From: Olleya sp. Bg11-27
GTDB lineage: Bacteria; Bacteroidota; Bacteroidia; Flavobacteriales; Flavobacteriaceae
NCBI RefSeq assembly: GCF_002831645.1
Contig: NZ_CP025117.1
Location: 1,991,514-2,055,513 of the forward strand
Length of the DNA stretch: 64,000 nucleotides
Reading direction: 5' to 3'
The notes beneath the pieces were generated by a model that saw nothing but the letters and a program-made list of their open reading frames with translations, was not told where the DNA came from and did no database searches. This document shows, in pieces, positions 33,290 through 42,679 of this stretch; positions within the stretch are counted from its first letter, which is position 1, and each line of letters begins with the position of its first letter. The position numbers and the translations under genes are program-made.

Positions 33290-34069
33290 TTACAATCTAA
33301 TTGTAAAGTGCTCTTTAGCTTGTTCCTGTCTAAAAAATACAAACCCAAATTTATAAGTGTCAATAGTTACCGTCACTTTTGGGTGCTGTTTTATGATGTT
33401 CCAAGCTGCTGTCATGTCTTTTGACCAATAGATATCGTCAAAGATAAACACAGTGTCATTAGTGATTGTTGGAAGTAAGGTTTCAAAATACTGTAGGGTT
33501 GCTTCTTTTTGATGATTCCCATCAAAGTAAACTAAGTCATAGTGGTTAGTTTTTAATCCATTGATGGCCTCACTAAAATCATTGGTTACAACGTCTATGT
33601 ACTTTAAATCGAATTTTTTAAAGGAGGCCTTGGCTGCTGCCGAAATATTTGGACAACCTTCAATAGTGGTAAGTGCTGCTTTAGGTCGGCCTAATGCTAA
33701 TGCTTGTGTAGCAATACCTAAAGAGGTGCCTAGTTCTAAAATAGAATCACACTGCAAGTAATGTGTAAGTCTATATAACAGCTTAGCGTCATTGTAGTTG
33801 GATCCTGCTACTGAAGCCATTTTAGAAATGGACCTTTTAGTGGTTTTAAATACTTGACTCCCTGAGCCTAAATCGGTAATCTCAAGAGTAGTTGTATTGC
33901 TTAATAAGTGTTGTCTGTAGGCTTTTATGTTTTGGTAAGCGGGGTACTTTTTTTTGTCATAAAAACACTTGGTCACCAAATCATAAACAAAAGGGGAGTG
34001 CACGCCATGCTGATTGGTGGAGCGTTTTAGGAAATTAAAGTAGGATTGTATTTGGTAGGTCTTGGTCAT
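33290..34069 (-). CDS. Class I SAM-dependent methyltransferase
   Basis: The 259-residue protein has a Rossmann methyltransferase core: motif I SILELGTSLGIATQALA near residue 107, an acidic motif II TTIEGCPNISAAAKA, and YDLVYFDGNHQKEAT with the DGNH signature of the family-24 O-methyltransferase type. An N-terminal segment (FNFLKRSTNQHGVHSPFVYDLV) is conserved in Bacteroidota relatives. The substrate is unknown. It is a single minus-strand gene 80 bp behind the membrane-protein gene. Confidence 0.82.
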   Translation of the reverse strand: MTKTYQIQSYFNFLKRSTNQHGVHSPFVYDLVTKCFYDKKKYPAYQNIKAYRQHLLSNTTTLEITDLGSGSQVFKTTKRSISKMASVAGSNYNDAKLLYRLTHYLQCDSILELGTSLGIATQALALGRPKAALTTIEGCPNISAAAKASFKKFDLKYIDVVTNDFSEAINGLKTNHYDLVYFDGNHQKEATLQYFETLLPTITNDTVFIFDDIYWSKDMTAAWNIIKQHPKVTVTIDTYKFGFVFFRQEQAKEHFTIRL

Positions 34070-34202
34070 TTGATAGCTGTTTGCTATTGATTTTCTTTTT
34101 TTAAGATCAAATGTTTGTTCTTGAAAGTCTTTTAATGTACTGTTTAAATCTGTATAACAGAAGGGGGCTTTTGTTGGGTAACTATTAATTATAGTAGTTG
34201 CT

Positions 34203-34550
34203 TTATGATTCTTTAGATTGATGTAATGCTTTGATAGTCTTTTTTAATTCAGCATTTTCTTTTTTTAAATCTATAATTCTTTCTTTTTGTAATTCGATCG
34301 TATAATCTAATTGATTAATATCTACTTCTGGTATTTCATTAGATACACCTCTAAATAACCAATTAGCATCCAAATCTTTAAATTCATTCAATATTTTGTA
34401 TACTTTATCTGTGCCAAAAACTCTTCCATTTTTAATGTTGCTAATTTGACTTCCTGAAAAACCTAATTTCCTGGCAGTGTCATTTATACCTAATCCTTTG
34501 TTTTTTAGGTATTTGTAAAATCGTAGTCCTACTTCGTTAAATTCAGGCAT
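34203..34550 (-). CDS. XRE-family helix-turn-helix regulator with coiled coil
   Basis: The 115-residue protein has a helix-turn-helix at residues about 15-55 (INDTARKLGFSGSQISNIKNGRVFGTDKVYKIL), a short linker with the phage-repressor-like WLFRGVSNEIPEV and a C-terminal coiled coil (LQKERIIDLKKENAELKKTIKAL) for dimerisation. It is divergent from the roadblock-like gene at 34706, with a 155-bp gap between them, so it may control that gene and itself. Confidence 0.8.
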   Translation of the reverse strand: MPEFNEVGLRFYKYLKNKGLGINDTARKLGFSGSQISNIKNGRVFGTDKVYKILNEFKDLDANWLFRGVSNEIPEVDINQLDYTIELQKERIIDLKKENAELKKTIKALHQSKES

Positions 34551-34615
34551 TAAAAGGTTATAGTTTTAACATTAATCATGTCATTCAATATAATGTATAA
34601 CGAGACAAAATATTG

Positions 34616-34623
34616 TATGTTTG
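34616..34623 (+). promoter_or_regulatory. Candidate -7 box TATGTTTG upstream of the roadblock-like gene
   Basis: TATGTTTG fits the Bacteroidota TAnnTTTG consensus and stands 82 bp upstream of the ATG at 34706. No clear TTTG -33 box is seen about 19 bp upstream. A long leader of about 75 bp would result, with no recognised riboswitch. Confidence 0.4.
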
Positions 34624-34705
34624 TGCAAAAAAAAGAATATTTGATCATTTTAGCAAAGCAAATATTACATTAATTTACAAATATAAAATATAAAACACAA
34701 AAATT

Positions 34706-35080
34706 ATGTCTGATTTTTTAAGCCAATTTGGGAACGAATTAAAGGAAAATATTTCTGGCTACATTGCAGTAACAGTAACAGAAATTAAAAGCGGTATTTC
34801 TTACTTTTCAGATTCGATATCTTCAGATTTTGATCCTGAGCTTGCAGCTGCTTATAATCTTGAAGTTGTCAAAGCTAAGCTTAAAGCGATTGAGGTTTTA
34901 AATTTAAATCAAAAGATAGATGATATATTAATTACTATAACTGGTCAGATTCATATTGTTGATATCTCAGAGGATAGTAAGTACTTTATTTATTTAGCGG
35001 TTGATTCAACAAAATCTAATTTAGGTATGACCAAATCATTGCTTAATAAGTACAAGAATGGACTATCTGGTAAACTTTAG
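34706..35080 (+). CDS. Roadblock/LC7-like small protein
   Basis: The 124-residue protein alternates strands and helices in the roadblock/LC7 order: ISGYIAVTVTEIKSGISYFSDS, then a helix, EVVKAKLKAIEVL, DILITITGQIHIVDI, FIYLAVDS and NLGMTKSLLNKY. Such domains, as in MglB or Ragulator subunits, dimerise and bind small GTPases, though no GTPase gene is adjacent. The XRE regulator is divergent from it. Family assignment is by fold impression, moderate confidence. Confidence 0.6.
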   Translation: MSDFLSQFGNELKENISGYIAVTVTEIKSGISYFSDSISSDFDPELAAAYNLEVVKAKLKAIEVLNLNQKIDDILITITGQIHIVDISEDSKYFIYLAVDSTKSNLGMTKSLLNKYKNGLSGKL

Positions 35081-35100
35081 TTTTTCTTTGGTTACCACAT

Positions 35101-35137
35101 AAAAAAAAGCGCAATACATGTATTGCGCTTTTTTTTA
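35101..35137. terminator. Bidirectional terminator between convergent genes
   Basis: AAAAAAAGCGCAATACAT / ATGTATTGCGCTTTTTTT forms an almost perfect 18-bp palindrome flanked by A and T runs. It lies between the convergent roadblock-like gene and the ABC-F gene and can end both transcripts. Confidence 0.82.
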
Positions 35138-35153
35138 TGGTTGGACTTTAATA

Positions 35154-37022
35154 TTAATTCTCTAATTTCTCCGTTAATTCTAGCCAACGCATTTCTTTTT
35201 CTTCAATCGAATCTATTATTTTTTGAATTTTGGCAGACAGGTCTTTGATTTGATCTTGTGTTAAATCAGGATTTAGAAATTTTTGTTCTATCTCTTTTTT
35301 GTCAAATTCTAAGGCTTTTATTTTGCTTTCTAAATTCTTATATTCCTTTTGTTCGTTGTATGATAAAGTGACCTTGTTACTGTCTTTTTTCCAGTCTTTC
35401 TTTTCTTTTTTATCATCACCGTTTGTGTCGCTTTCTGGCGCTTTACTGTCTTCGTAACTACGATAATCAGAGTAGTTACCTGGAAAGTTTTCAACTTGAC
35501 CTTCACCTTTAAAGACGAGTAGATGATCCACAATTTTATCCATAAAGTAACGGTCGTGAGACACGACTATCAAACAACCAGGAAAATCTAATAAGAAAGA
35601 TTCTAATACATTAAGCGTAACAATATCTAGATCGTTGGTCGGCTCATCCAGAATTAAAAAGTTAGGGTTTTGTATTAAGATTGTACATAAATACAAACGC
35701 TTACGTTCTCCACCACTTAGTTTTTCGACAAAATCATACTGTTTTTTTCTATCAAATAAAAAGCGCTCCAATAATTGCTGAGCACTAATTTGACGCCCTT
35801 TTTTTAACGGAATATAATCTCCAAAATCTCTAACAACATCAATAACTTTTTGGTTGGGTTTTGGTGTAATACCAGCTTGGGTATAATATCCAAACTTAAC
35901 CGTTTCTCCAATTAAAATTTTACCACTATCAGGAGGTGTGCTTTGGGTTAACATGTTTAGAAAGGTCGATTTTCCAGTTCCGTTTTTACCGATGATCCCC
36001 ACACGTTCACCACGTTGAAAGTTATAATCAAATGTATCTAATATGATTTTGTCCTTAAATGATTTAGATAACTTGACTAACTCGACAATTTTGCTTCCTA
36101 GGCGTTCCATATTAAGCTCAAGCTCTATAACGTGATCATTCCTACGTTGTGAGGCTTTATGTTTAATTTCGGTAAAATCGTCAATTCTAGATTTAGACTT
36201 TGTCGTACGTGCTTTAGGTTGACGACGCATCCAAACCAATTCCTTTTTAAAGAGTTGTTTTGCTTTTCCTGTTTCGACTTGTTCTCTGTTTATGCGCTCT
36301 TCTTTCTTTTCTAGGTAGTAAGAGTAATTTCCTTTGTAATTATATAATTCGCCATGATCTAACTCTATAATTTCGTTACACACGCGCTCTAGAAAGAAAC
36401 GGTCGTGAGTCACCATAAATAAAGTGATATTTTCTTTGGCAAAAAAAGCTTCTAACCATTCGATCATTTCTAAATCAAGGTGGTTAGTCGGTTCATCTAA
36501 AATTAATAAATCTGGTTTGTTAATTAACGCATTAGCTAAGCTTAGGCGTTTTTTTTGTCCTCCAGATAAGACGCTTACTTTTTGATTTAAGTCGTCTAAT
36601 TTTAATTTAGAAAGTATTTGCTTGTATTGCGTTTCAAAGTCCCAAGCATTATTTCTATCCATTTGTTCAAATGCTTTTTGGTAGGCATCTTCATCTTCAG
36701 GGTTTAATAGTGCTTTTTCATAATTTTTTATGACATCTAAAATAGGATTGTCAGAATTAAAAATAGATTCCTCGATAGTCAAGGTTGGATCTAGTTTAGG
36801 ATCTTGAGGTAAAAAAGCGACTTTTATATCTTTTCTGTAAATAATATTTCCAGTATCTGGCGCATCAAAACCAGCTAACATATTCAGAATAGAGGTTTTT
36901 CCGGTTCCGTTTTTTGCAACAAATGCAATTTTTTGGTCTTTATGCACACTAAAAGAAAGGCCTTCAAATAATGTTAATTCGCCATAAGATTTAGCGATAT
37001 TTTCTACTGTTAGATAATTCAA
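35154..37022 (-). CDS. ABC-F family ATPase (Uup-like)
   Basis: The 622-residue cytoplasmic protein has two ABC domains (Walker A AKNGTGKTS near residue 37 and GKNGTGKST near 350), signature motifs LSGGQKKRLSLA and LSGGERKRLYL, Walker B LLILDEPTNHLDL and FLILDEPTNDLDI, and no membrane segment. A C-terminal coiled coil (about 545-620) is present, as in Uup. ABC-F proteins act on ribosomes or DNA processes. Its start at 37022 fits the first domain without extra residues. Confidence 0.9.
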   Translation of the reverse strand: MNYLTVENIAKSYGELTLFEGLSFSVHKDQKIAFVAKNGTGKTSILNMLAGFDAPDTGNIIYRKDIKVAFLPQDPKLDPTLTIEESIFNSDNPILDVIKNYEKALLNPEDEDAYQKAFEQMDRNNAWDFETQYKQILSKLKLDDLNQKVSVLSGGQKKRLSLANALINKPDLLILDEPTNHLDLEMIEWLEAFFAKENITLFMVTHDRFFLERVCNEIIELDHGELYNYKGNYSYYLEKKEERINREQVETGKAKQLFKKELVWMRRQPKARTTKSKSRIDDFTEIKHKASQRRNDHVIELELNMERLGSKIVELVKLSKSFKDKIILDTFDYNFQRGERVGIIGKNGTGKSTFLNMLTQSTPPDSGKILIGETVKFGYYTQAGITPKPNQKVIDVVRDFGDYIPLKKGRQISAQQLLERFLFDRKKQYDFVEKLSGGERKRLYLCTILIQNPNFLILDEPTNDLDIVTLNVLESFLLDFPGCLIVVSHDRYFMDKIVDHLLVFKGEGQVENFPGNYSDYRSYEDSKAPESDTNGDDKKEKKDWKKDSNKVTLSYNEQKEYKNLESKIKALEFDKKEIEQKFLNPDLTQDQIKDLSAKIQKIIDSIEEKEMRWLELTEKLEN

Positions 37023-37180
37023 TGGATATTTTTTTTACAAAGATGGTTAATATTAAGTGAAATGTAGAAAGTGAAAAGTAAAAAGTTGTTATTTAGAGTA
37101 GTAAAAATAAAAGCAATGTCGTTAAGAGGTGGTTTTGGTTTGAGATCCTAGGTTTATATACCAAAAACACCGATAAATGT

Positions 37181-37210
37181 TTTGATTTGCATGACGAAAG
37201 GTTATATTTG
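37181..37210 (+). promoter_or_regulatory. Candidate promoter of the polysaccharide locus
   Basis: TTTG at 37181-37184 and TATATTTG at 37203-37210 are separated by 18 bp, close to the Bacteroidota consensus TTTG-N19-TAnnTTTG. The box is 21 bp upstream of the ATG of the Wza-like gene, the first gene of the long co-directional cluster, so this is its likely main promoter. Confidence 0.55.
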
Positions 37211-37231
37211 TGAATTAACAAACGCCTAAAA

Positions 37232-38029
37232 ATGAAGCAAATTGTTGTGTGTATTGTCGTTGTACTTGGTCTATTAAGTACGTCTTGTATTACTCAAAAA
37301 GATGTGGTTTATCTTCAAGATAAAGGCACTGTTGTTAACGATTCTCTACAAATACAAGCTTTAGCTTCTCCATATCGCGTGCAGGTTAACGATTTATTAA
37401 GTGTCAACGTTAAGGCAGAGAAAAAAGAAATTAACGACCTAGTTCAAATATTTAACCCAACTAGTGGTGAGGTGGGTAATTCTGATAGATCTTTATATTA
37501 TAATGGATTTACTGTCGATTTACACGGTAATATCGAGTTTCCTATTCTTGGAGAAATTAATGTATTGGGGTTTACTACGGACGAAATAGAATTTAAAGTA
37601 AAGGAAGTAATCCTCCAAAAATACTTAAAAGAAACGGCTAAGATTTTTATAACTGTTAAACTTTCTGGGTTAAAGTATACAACTTTAGGAGAAATTGGTA
37701 ATAAAGGGACTAAGGTGTTATTTCAAGATCGTGTCAATATTTTGGAGGCTATAGCAAATGCAGGAGATATTTTGGAAACTGGAGATCGCAAGGATGTGTT
37801 AATTGTAAGACAGTATGCTACTGGTCAAAAAATTCATCACATAGATTTAACTGATATTGCAGCGATGCAATCGGAGTTTTATTATATCCAACCCAACGAT
37901 TTAATTATGGTTAAACCTTTAAAACGTAAATCTATTGGAGCGGGGCAAACGGCGACACAAACACTAACAACTATAGCTAGTATTTTTTCAGTATTGGTTA
38001 GTACTTATTTTTTAGCACGTAACCTATAA
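37232..38029 (+). CDS. Polysaccharide export outer-membrane lipoprotein, Wza-like
   Basis: The 265-residue protein has a lipoprotein signal (MKQIVVCIVVVLGLLSTSC, lipidated Cys19), then the Poly_export domain (YRVQVNDLLSVNVKA, FTVDLHGNIEFPILGEINVLG) and an SLBB-like unit (YTTLGEIGNKGTKVLFQDRVNILEAIANAG). The C-terminal hydrophobic helix (SIFSVLVSTYFLARNL) is typical of Wza-type channels. It would form the outer-membrane pore for the polysaccharide. It starts 4 bp before the tyrosine kinase gene, as is common for the pair. Confidence 0.92.
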   Translation: MKQIVVCIVVVLGLLSTSCITQKDVVYLQDKGTVVNDSLQIQALASPYRVQVNDLLSVNVKAEKKEINDLVQIFNPTSGEVGNSDRSLYYNGFTVDLHGNIEFPILGEINVLGFTTDEIEFKVKEVILQKYLKETAKIFITVKLSGLKYTTLGEIGNKGTKVLFQDRVNILEAIANAGDILETGDRKDVLIVRQYATGQKIHHIDLTDIAAMQSEFYYIQPNDLIMVKPLKRKSIGAGQTATQTLTTIASIFSVLVSTYFLARNL

Positions 38030-38033
38030 AAAA

Positions 38034-40478
38034 ATGGAAGAGCAATTCGAGGTTAATAGCGTTCAGGTCTTTGATTTTAAAGCCTTTGTTTTTAGAACGA
38101 TAAGCTATTGGAAATGGTTTGTTTTAGCACTAATTATAGGGTTCTATATTGTATATCAACAAAATATACGAAAAGAGTTTCCGTATACTTTGGATGCTTC
38201 TATTACCGTACAAGACGATAAAAACCCATTATTTACTTCCAATACTAGTTTAGTCTTTAATTATGGCGGAATTTCTGGTAAAGTACAAGAAGTTTTACTT
38301 AATTTAAAATCTAGAAAGCACCACGAAAAAGTAGTCGATAGTTTAGATTTATATTTATCTTATTATAAACAAGGGCGTTTTTATAAAACAGATATTTACG
38401 GCGCTACCCCTTTTAAATTTGTGGGACTAGATAGTGCGTATCAAGTGATAGATCACCCCATTAAAATTGCGTTTTTAGATCAATCCTCTTTTGAGTTGTC
38501 TTTTGATTTAGAAGATACACAAAATGTGACTGCACAAAATTTTAAGAATAAGAAATTAAAAACAATAGCGGTTAATACGCCTACTTATTCTAAGACGTAT
38601 AAGTTTAATGAGTATATCAATTTACCTTTCTTTAAGGGAAGTGTGGTTAAAAATGATAATATAGCTGTTGCCAAAGGGCAAGAATTTTTCATTCAATATA
38701 CTAATTTTAATGCAACGGTCTCTTCCTTTGCTAATAATTACGTGGTAATAAACCAACAAAGCTCACCACTGCTAGTTAATAGGTTAACAAACAAAAACAA
38801 AGCTAAAATTGTCGATTATATAAATACTTCTGTTTTTATATTAGAACGGGATCAATTACAGCGTAAAAATCAATATGCGATTAATACGGTGGCCTTTATT
38901 GATAAACAATTAGCAAGAGTTAAGGGCCAAGTTAATCGCAAAGCAGACTCGTTAAATAATTTTAAGCGTAGTAATAAAATATTTAATATCGAAAGTGAAA
39001 GCACGTTGTTATCAAGTAAAATTGAATCGTATAATGATCAGAAAGAAGCTTTAAATCAATCATTATTATCCTATGATTTATTAAAAAATTATTTATTAAC
39101 AAGCCAAGATTTTACAAGTTTTCCGGCACCAGCGTTGCAAGGGATTGATGATTCTAATATAACAGCAGGTATTTCAAAAATTGTAAGCCTATCTATTCAA
39201 AAATCGACTTTAGAATCTTCTGTTAGGGATAATGTATCTGTTTTTGGAGATTTAAATAATCAAATAGCGTCACTTAAAAACGTGATGTTAGAAAATATTA
39301 CTTCTGTAAAAACTAATATCGGGTATCAATTACAATCTATAAATTCTAAAATTTATAGTACAGAGAGCGAGTTTTCTACCTTGCCAGAAAATCAGCAAAA
39401 ACTAGAAGCGATTGAGCGTGAGTATTTACTAAGTCAAAGTACTTATAATTTATATTTAGCAAAGCGTGGTGAGGCAGATTTAATAAAAGCCTCTAATATT
39501 TCTGATATAATTTTAATAGAACCTGCTAAGGATATTGGACAAGGTCGTAATGCGGTAAACCTTAATATAAGATACGTATTTGCTGCTATTGCCGCTTTAT
39601 TACCGATAGTATTGCTGTCTTTTATCATTACTTTTTTTGATAATAAAGTGCATGCGCCAAGTGATTTAGATAAACTAGCGAAAATCCCCTTGTTAGGTGT
39701 GGTTGGTAAAAACGATACAGAAAATAATCTAGCTGTTTTTAACAAACCTAAGTCAGCAGTAGCAGAAGCCTTTAGGGCGGTTAGATCCAGTTTGCAATTT
39801 ATCTATAAAAAACACGAATTAGAAGGTACTAAAACGGTTATGGTGACGTCTTCAGTTAGTGGAGAAGGTAAAACATTTTGTTCTATTAATATTGCTTCTG
39901 TGTTCGCTTTAAGCGGAAAAAAAACAGTATTGGTAGGACTAGATTTGCGTAAGCCAAAAATATTTGGGGATTTTGATATTGACAACACTATAGGAGCGGT
40001 TAATTATTTAATAGGCCAGAAACCGTTACAAGACGTTGTTCAAAAAACGAAGGTGGCGCATTTAGATGTGATCACCTCGGGACCCATACCTCCAAACCCT
40101 TCGGAGTTATTAATTGGTAAGCAAATGGATCAATTTATAGACGAGCTAAAAGCAAATTACGATTATATTGTATTAGATACGCCTCCTGTTGGTTTAGTAG
40201 CAGATGCTTTGGAGTTAATTGAATATGCTGATGCGTCTTTATATGTGGTTAGACAGGATTATACTAAAAAAGAAATGCTGTCTTTAATTAATGACAAGCA
40301 TAAAAAGGGAGAAGTTAAAAATATAAGTTTCTTATATAATTTTTACGATCAAAAAGGAAAATATGGTTATGGGTACGGCTACGGGTATGGTTATGGGGCC
40401 TATGGTAATGGGTATCATGAAAACTTAGATGAAAAACAATCCCTATTAAGTCGGATAAAATCAATTTTCATAAAATAA
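38034..40478 (+). CDS. Polysaccharide co-polymerase tyrosine kinase, Wzc-like
   Basis: The 814-residue protein has an N-terminal membrane helix (about residues 24-42), a long periplasmic Wzz/GNVR domain (about 60-500, ends with LPENQQKLEAIEREYLLSQSTY), a second helix (about 510-530) and a cytoplasmic BY-kinase domain with SSVSGEGKTF (Walker A), VGLDLRKPKIF (Walker A') and YIVLDTPPVG (Walker B). The tail has a Tyr-Gly-rich run (KYGYGYGYGYGYGAYGNGY region, residues about 778-796), the autophosphorylation cluster. It controls chain length and export with the Wza-like protein. Confidence 0.94.
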   Translation: MEEQFEVNSVQVFDFKAFVFRTISYWKWFVLALIIGFYIVYQQNIRKEFPYTLDASITVQDDKNPLFTSNTSLVFNYGGISGKVQEVLLNLKSRKHHEKVVDSLDLYLSYYKQGRFYKTDIYGATPFKFVGLDSAYQVIDHPIKIAFLDQSSFELSFDLEDTQNVTAQNFKNKKLKTIAVNTPTYSKTYKFNEYINLPFFKGSVVKNDNIAVAKGQEFFIQYTNFNATVSSFANNYVVINQQSSPLLVNRLTNKNKAKIVDYINTSVFILERDQLQRKNQYAINTVAFIDKQLARVKGQVNRKADSLNNFKRSNKIFNIESESTLLSSKIESYNDQKEALNQSLLSYDLLKNYLLTSQDFTSFPAPALQGIDDSNITAGISKIVSLSIQKSTLESSVRDNVSVFGDLNNQIASLKNVMLENITSVKTNIGYQLQSINSKIYSTESEFSTLPENQQKLEAIEREYLLSQSTYNLYLAKRGEADLIKASNISDIILIEPAKDIGQGRNAVNLNIRYVFAAIAALLPIVLLSFIITFFDNKVHAPSDLDKLAKIPLLGVVGKNDTENNLAVFNKPKSAVAEAFRAVRSSLQFIYKKHELEGTKTVMVTSSVSGEGKTFCSINIASVFALSGKKTVLVGLDLRKPKIFGDFDIDNTIGAVNYLIGQKPLQDVVQKTKVAHLDVITSGPIPPNPSELLIGKQMDQFIDELKANYDYIVLDTPPVGLVADALELIEYADASLYVVRQDYTKKEMLSLINDKHKKGEVKNISFLYNFYDQKGKYGYGYGYGYGYGAYGNGYHENLDEKQSLLSRIKSIFIK

Positions 40479-40506
40479 AATTAATATTTTAATTTAAATA
40501 ACATTT

Positions 40507-41385
40507 TTGGATTCAACAACAAATAATAACGATTGGCTTTATACTATATCTCCTAAAAAAAAGTTGATAGATTTAAATTTTAAAGAAATTTGGAGGTATC
40601 GTGACTTGTTGTTTTTGTTTGTAAAGCGTAATGTAATTACATTATACAAACAAACTATATTAGGACCGCTTTGGTATTTTATTCAACCCTTATTTACAAC
40701 GCTTACTTTTACCTTAATTTTTAATAACTTAGCTAATATTCCGACGGGTAATGGGATTCCTGCCTTTTTATTTAATTTAGCCGGCCTAAGTTGTTGGAAT
40801 TATTTTAGCAGCTGTTTAACCGGTACTAGTAATACTTTTAAAGCTAATCAAGGTCTTTTTGCTAAGGTTTATTTTCCAAGAGTTATCATGCCTTTGTCTA
40901 CCGTTATTACCAACCTAATTAACTTTGGTATTAGGATGTTTTTATTTATCGGTTTTTATATTTATTTTAAGTTTTTTACAGAAGTAGCCAATCTAGCTTC
41001 ACCTAATCTTACGTTATTGTTATTACCCATTTTGATATTATTTATGGCACTTTTTGGGTTAGGGTTTGGTATGATAATATCCTCATTAACTACAAAATAT
41101 AGAGATTTAACGTATTTAGTTGGTTTTGGTGTCCAATTATTGATGTACGGCTCTGCAGTGATGTACCCCTTATCTTACTTTAAAGAAAAATTACCAGAAT
41201 ATTCATGGTTAGTAGAGTATAACCCAATGACGACGTTTATAGAATTATTTAGGCATATGACATTGGGGACAGAGGCGTTTTCTTTGTCTTCTTTTTTATA
41301 TGCAGGAGTTGTTAGTATCGTTTTCTTTTTATTAGGTCTAATAGTTTTTAATCGCACTGAAAAAACGTTTATAGATACGGTTTAA
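40507..41385 (+). CDS. ABC-2 type polysaccharide transporter permease, Wzm-like
   Basis: The 292-residue protein has six transmembrane helices and ABC-2 motifs YRDLLFLFVKRNVITLYKQTILGPLWYFIQPL and the later YGSAVMYPLSYF, EYNPMTTFIELFRH. It forms the inner-membrane channel of an O-antigen/capsule exporter with the downstream ATPase (1 bp apart). It has to start at TTG 40507: there is no in-frame ATG upstream and none before the first helix, and MDSTTNNNDW is the usual kind of N-terminus. Confidence 0.9.
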   Translation: MDSTTNNNDWLYTISPKKKLIDLNFKEIWRYRDLLFLFVKRNVITLYKQTILGPLWYFIQPLFTTLTFTLIFNNLANIPTGNGIPAFLFNLAGLSCWNYFSSCLTGTSNTFKANQGLFAKVYFPRVIMPLSTVITNLINFGIRMFLFIGFYIYFKFFTEVANLASPNLTLLLLPILILFMALFGLGFGMIISSLTTKYRDLTYLVGFGVQLLMYGSAVMYPLSYFKEKLPEYSWLVEYNPMTTFIELFRHMTLGTEAFSLSSFLYAGVVSIVFFLLGLIVFNRTEKTFIDTV

Positions 41386-41386
41386 T

Positions 41387-42679
41387 ATGACAGATAAAGA
41401 CATCATTCTTAAAGCTAGTAATATCTCAAAACAATACCGTTTAGGTGTAGTTGGTACTGGTACTATTGCAGACGATTTAAAACGTTGGTGGTATAGAGTG
41501 CGAGGTAAGGAAGATCCATTTTTGAAAATAGGAGAAAGTAATGATCGCAGTACAAAAGGACTTTCTGACTATGTTTGGGCATTACAAGATATTAATTTTG
41601 AAGTTAAACGCGGAGAGGTACTAGGCATTATTGGTAAAAACGGAGCAGGTAAATCAACGCTTTTAAAAATACTCTCTAAGGTTACAGGTCCAACTACTGG
41701 TGAGATTAAAACTAGAGGGCGTATAGCATCCTTGTTAGAAGTAGGTACAGGATTTCATGGCGAGATGACTGGGCGAGAAAATGTGTACCTAAATGGAGCA
41801 ATCCTCGGTATGACCAAAAAAGAAATAAACGCTAAAATAGAGGAGATTATTGAGTTTTCTGGCTGCGAACGTTATATCGATACACCTGTAAAACGATACA
41901 GTTCTGGTATGACTGTGCGCTTGGCTTTTGCGGTTGCTGCGTTTTTAGAGCCTGAAATTTTAGTTGTGGATGAAGTATTAGCGGTCGGTGATGATGAATT
42001 CCAGAAAAAGGCCATCGGTAAAATGCAAGAGATCTCTAAAGGGGAAGGACGTACAGTCTTATTTGTAAGTCATAATATGGCAGCTATACAAGACTTGTGT
42101 ACCAGAGTTCTTTTAATGTCTAATGGAGTTATTTCTTTAGATGGCAGTGTGGAAGAAGTTGTGAATACTTATTTGAGTGCTCATAGCTCTTCAATTGGTG
42201 AAGTTTTTTTTGATTACGATAAGTCACACGAGGCAGCTAAAATAAAATCCATAAAAGTTTATAACAATCAAGATGAAGTTAGTGCTCAATTAAAATCGGG
42301 AGAACATTTTAAATTTGTTATAGATTTTGATGTGAAAAGAGAATTAAGAAACCCTGTTTTTAGCCTGCGTATTAGTGATTTGCAGAATGTTAATATAGTT
42401 ACTTGGCGCTCTAATGACTTTATTGATTCTCCTTTGAAAACAAAAATAAATAATGATTTTAATGTGGTTTTAGAAATAGATTCAATATATCTTCTAAACG
42501 GAATCTATGATGTTTCTATGGGTTTTGCAGATGGTAAAGAAGTTTTAGATATGCGAATTAAACAGTTTCAAATAGAGATATTGCCTAGTAAACCTGATGA
42601 GCGTTATCATATTTTGACAAAAGAAAAATCTTCAAATAGTTTGATTTTTAGTTCTGCGAAATGGAATGTTAATGTATAA
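41387..42679 (+). CDS. Polysaccharide ABC transporter ATP-binding protein, Wzt-like
   Basis: The 430-residue protein has an ABC domain in residues about 1-245 (Walker A GKNGAGKSTLLKIL, the ABC signature replaced by the Wzt-type YSSGMTVRLAFAVAAFLEPEILVVDEVLAVGD) and a C-terminal domain of about 185 residues (SIKVYNNQDEVSAQLKSGEHFKFVIDF onward) like the Wzt glycan-binding beta-sandwich. Such tails recognise the modified end of the glycan before export. It pairs with the Wzm-like permease. Its 3' end overlaps the next gene by 14 bp. Confidence 0.92.
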   Translation: MTDKDIILKASNISKQYRLGVVGTGTIADDLKRWWYRVRGKEDPFLKIGESNDRSTKGLSDYVWALQDINFEVKRGEVLGIIGKNGAGKSTLLKILSKVTGPTTGEIKTRGRIASLLEVGTGFHGEMTGRENVYLNGAILGMTKKEINAKIEEIIEFSGCERYIDTPVKRYSSGMTVRLAFAVAAFLEPEILVVDEVLAVGDDEFQKKAIGKMQEISKGEGRTVLFVSHNMAAIQDLCTRVLLMSNGVISLDGSVEEVVNTYLSAHSSSIGEVFFDYDKSHEAAKIKSIKVYNNQDEVSAQLKSGEHFKFVIDFDVKRELRNPVFSLRISDLQNVNIVTWRSNDFIDSPLKTKINNDFNVVLEIDSIYLLNGIYDVSMGFADGKEVLDMRIKQFQIEILPSKPDERYHILTKEKSSNSLIFSSAKWNVNV

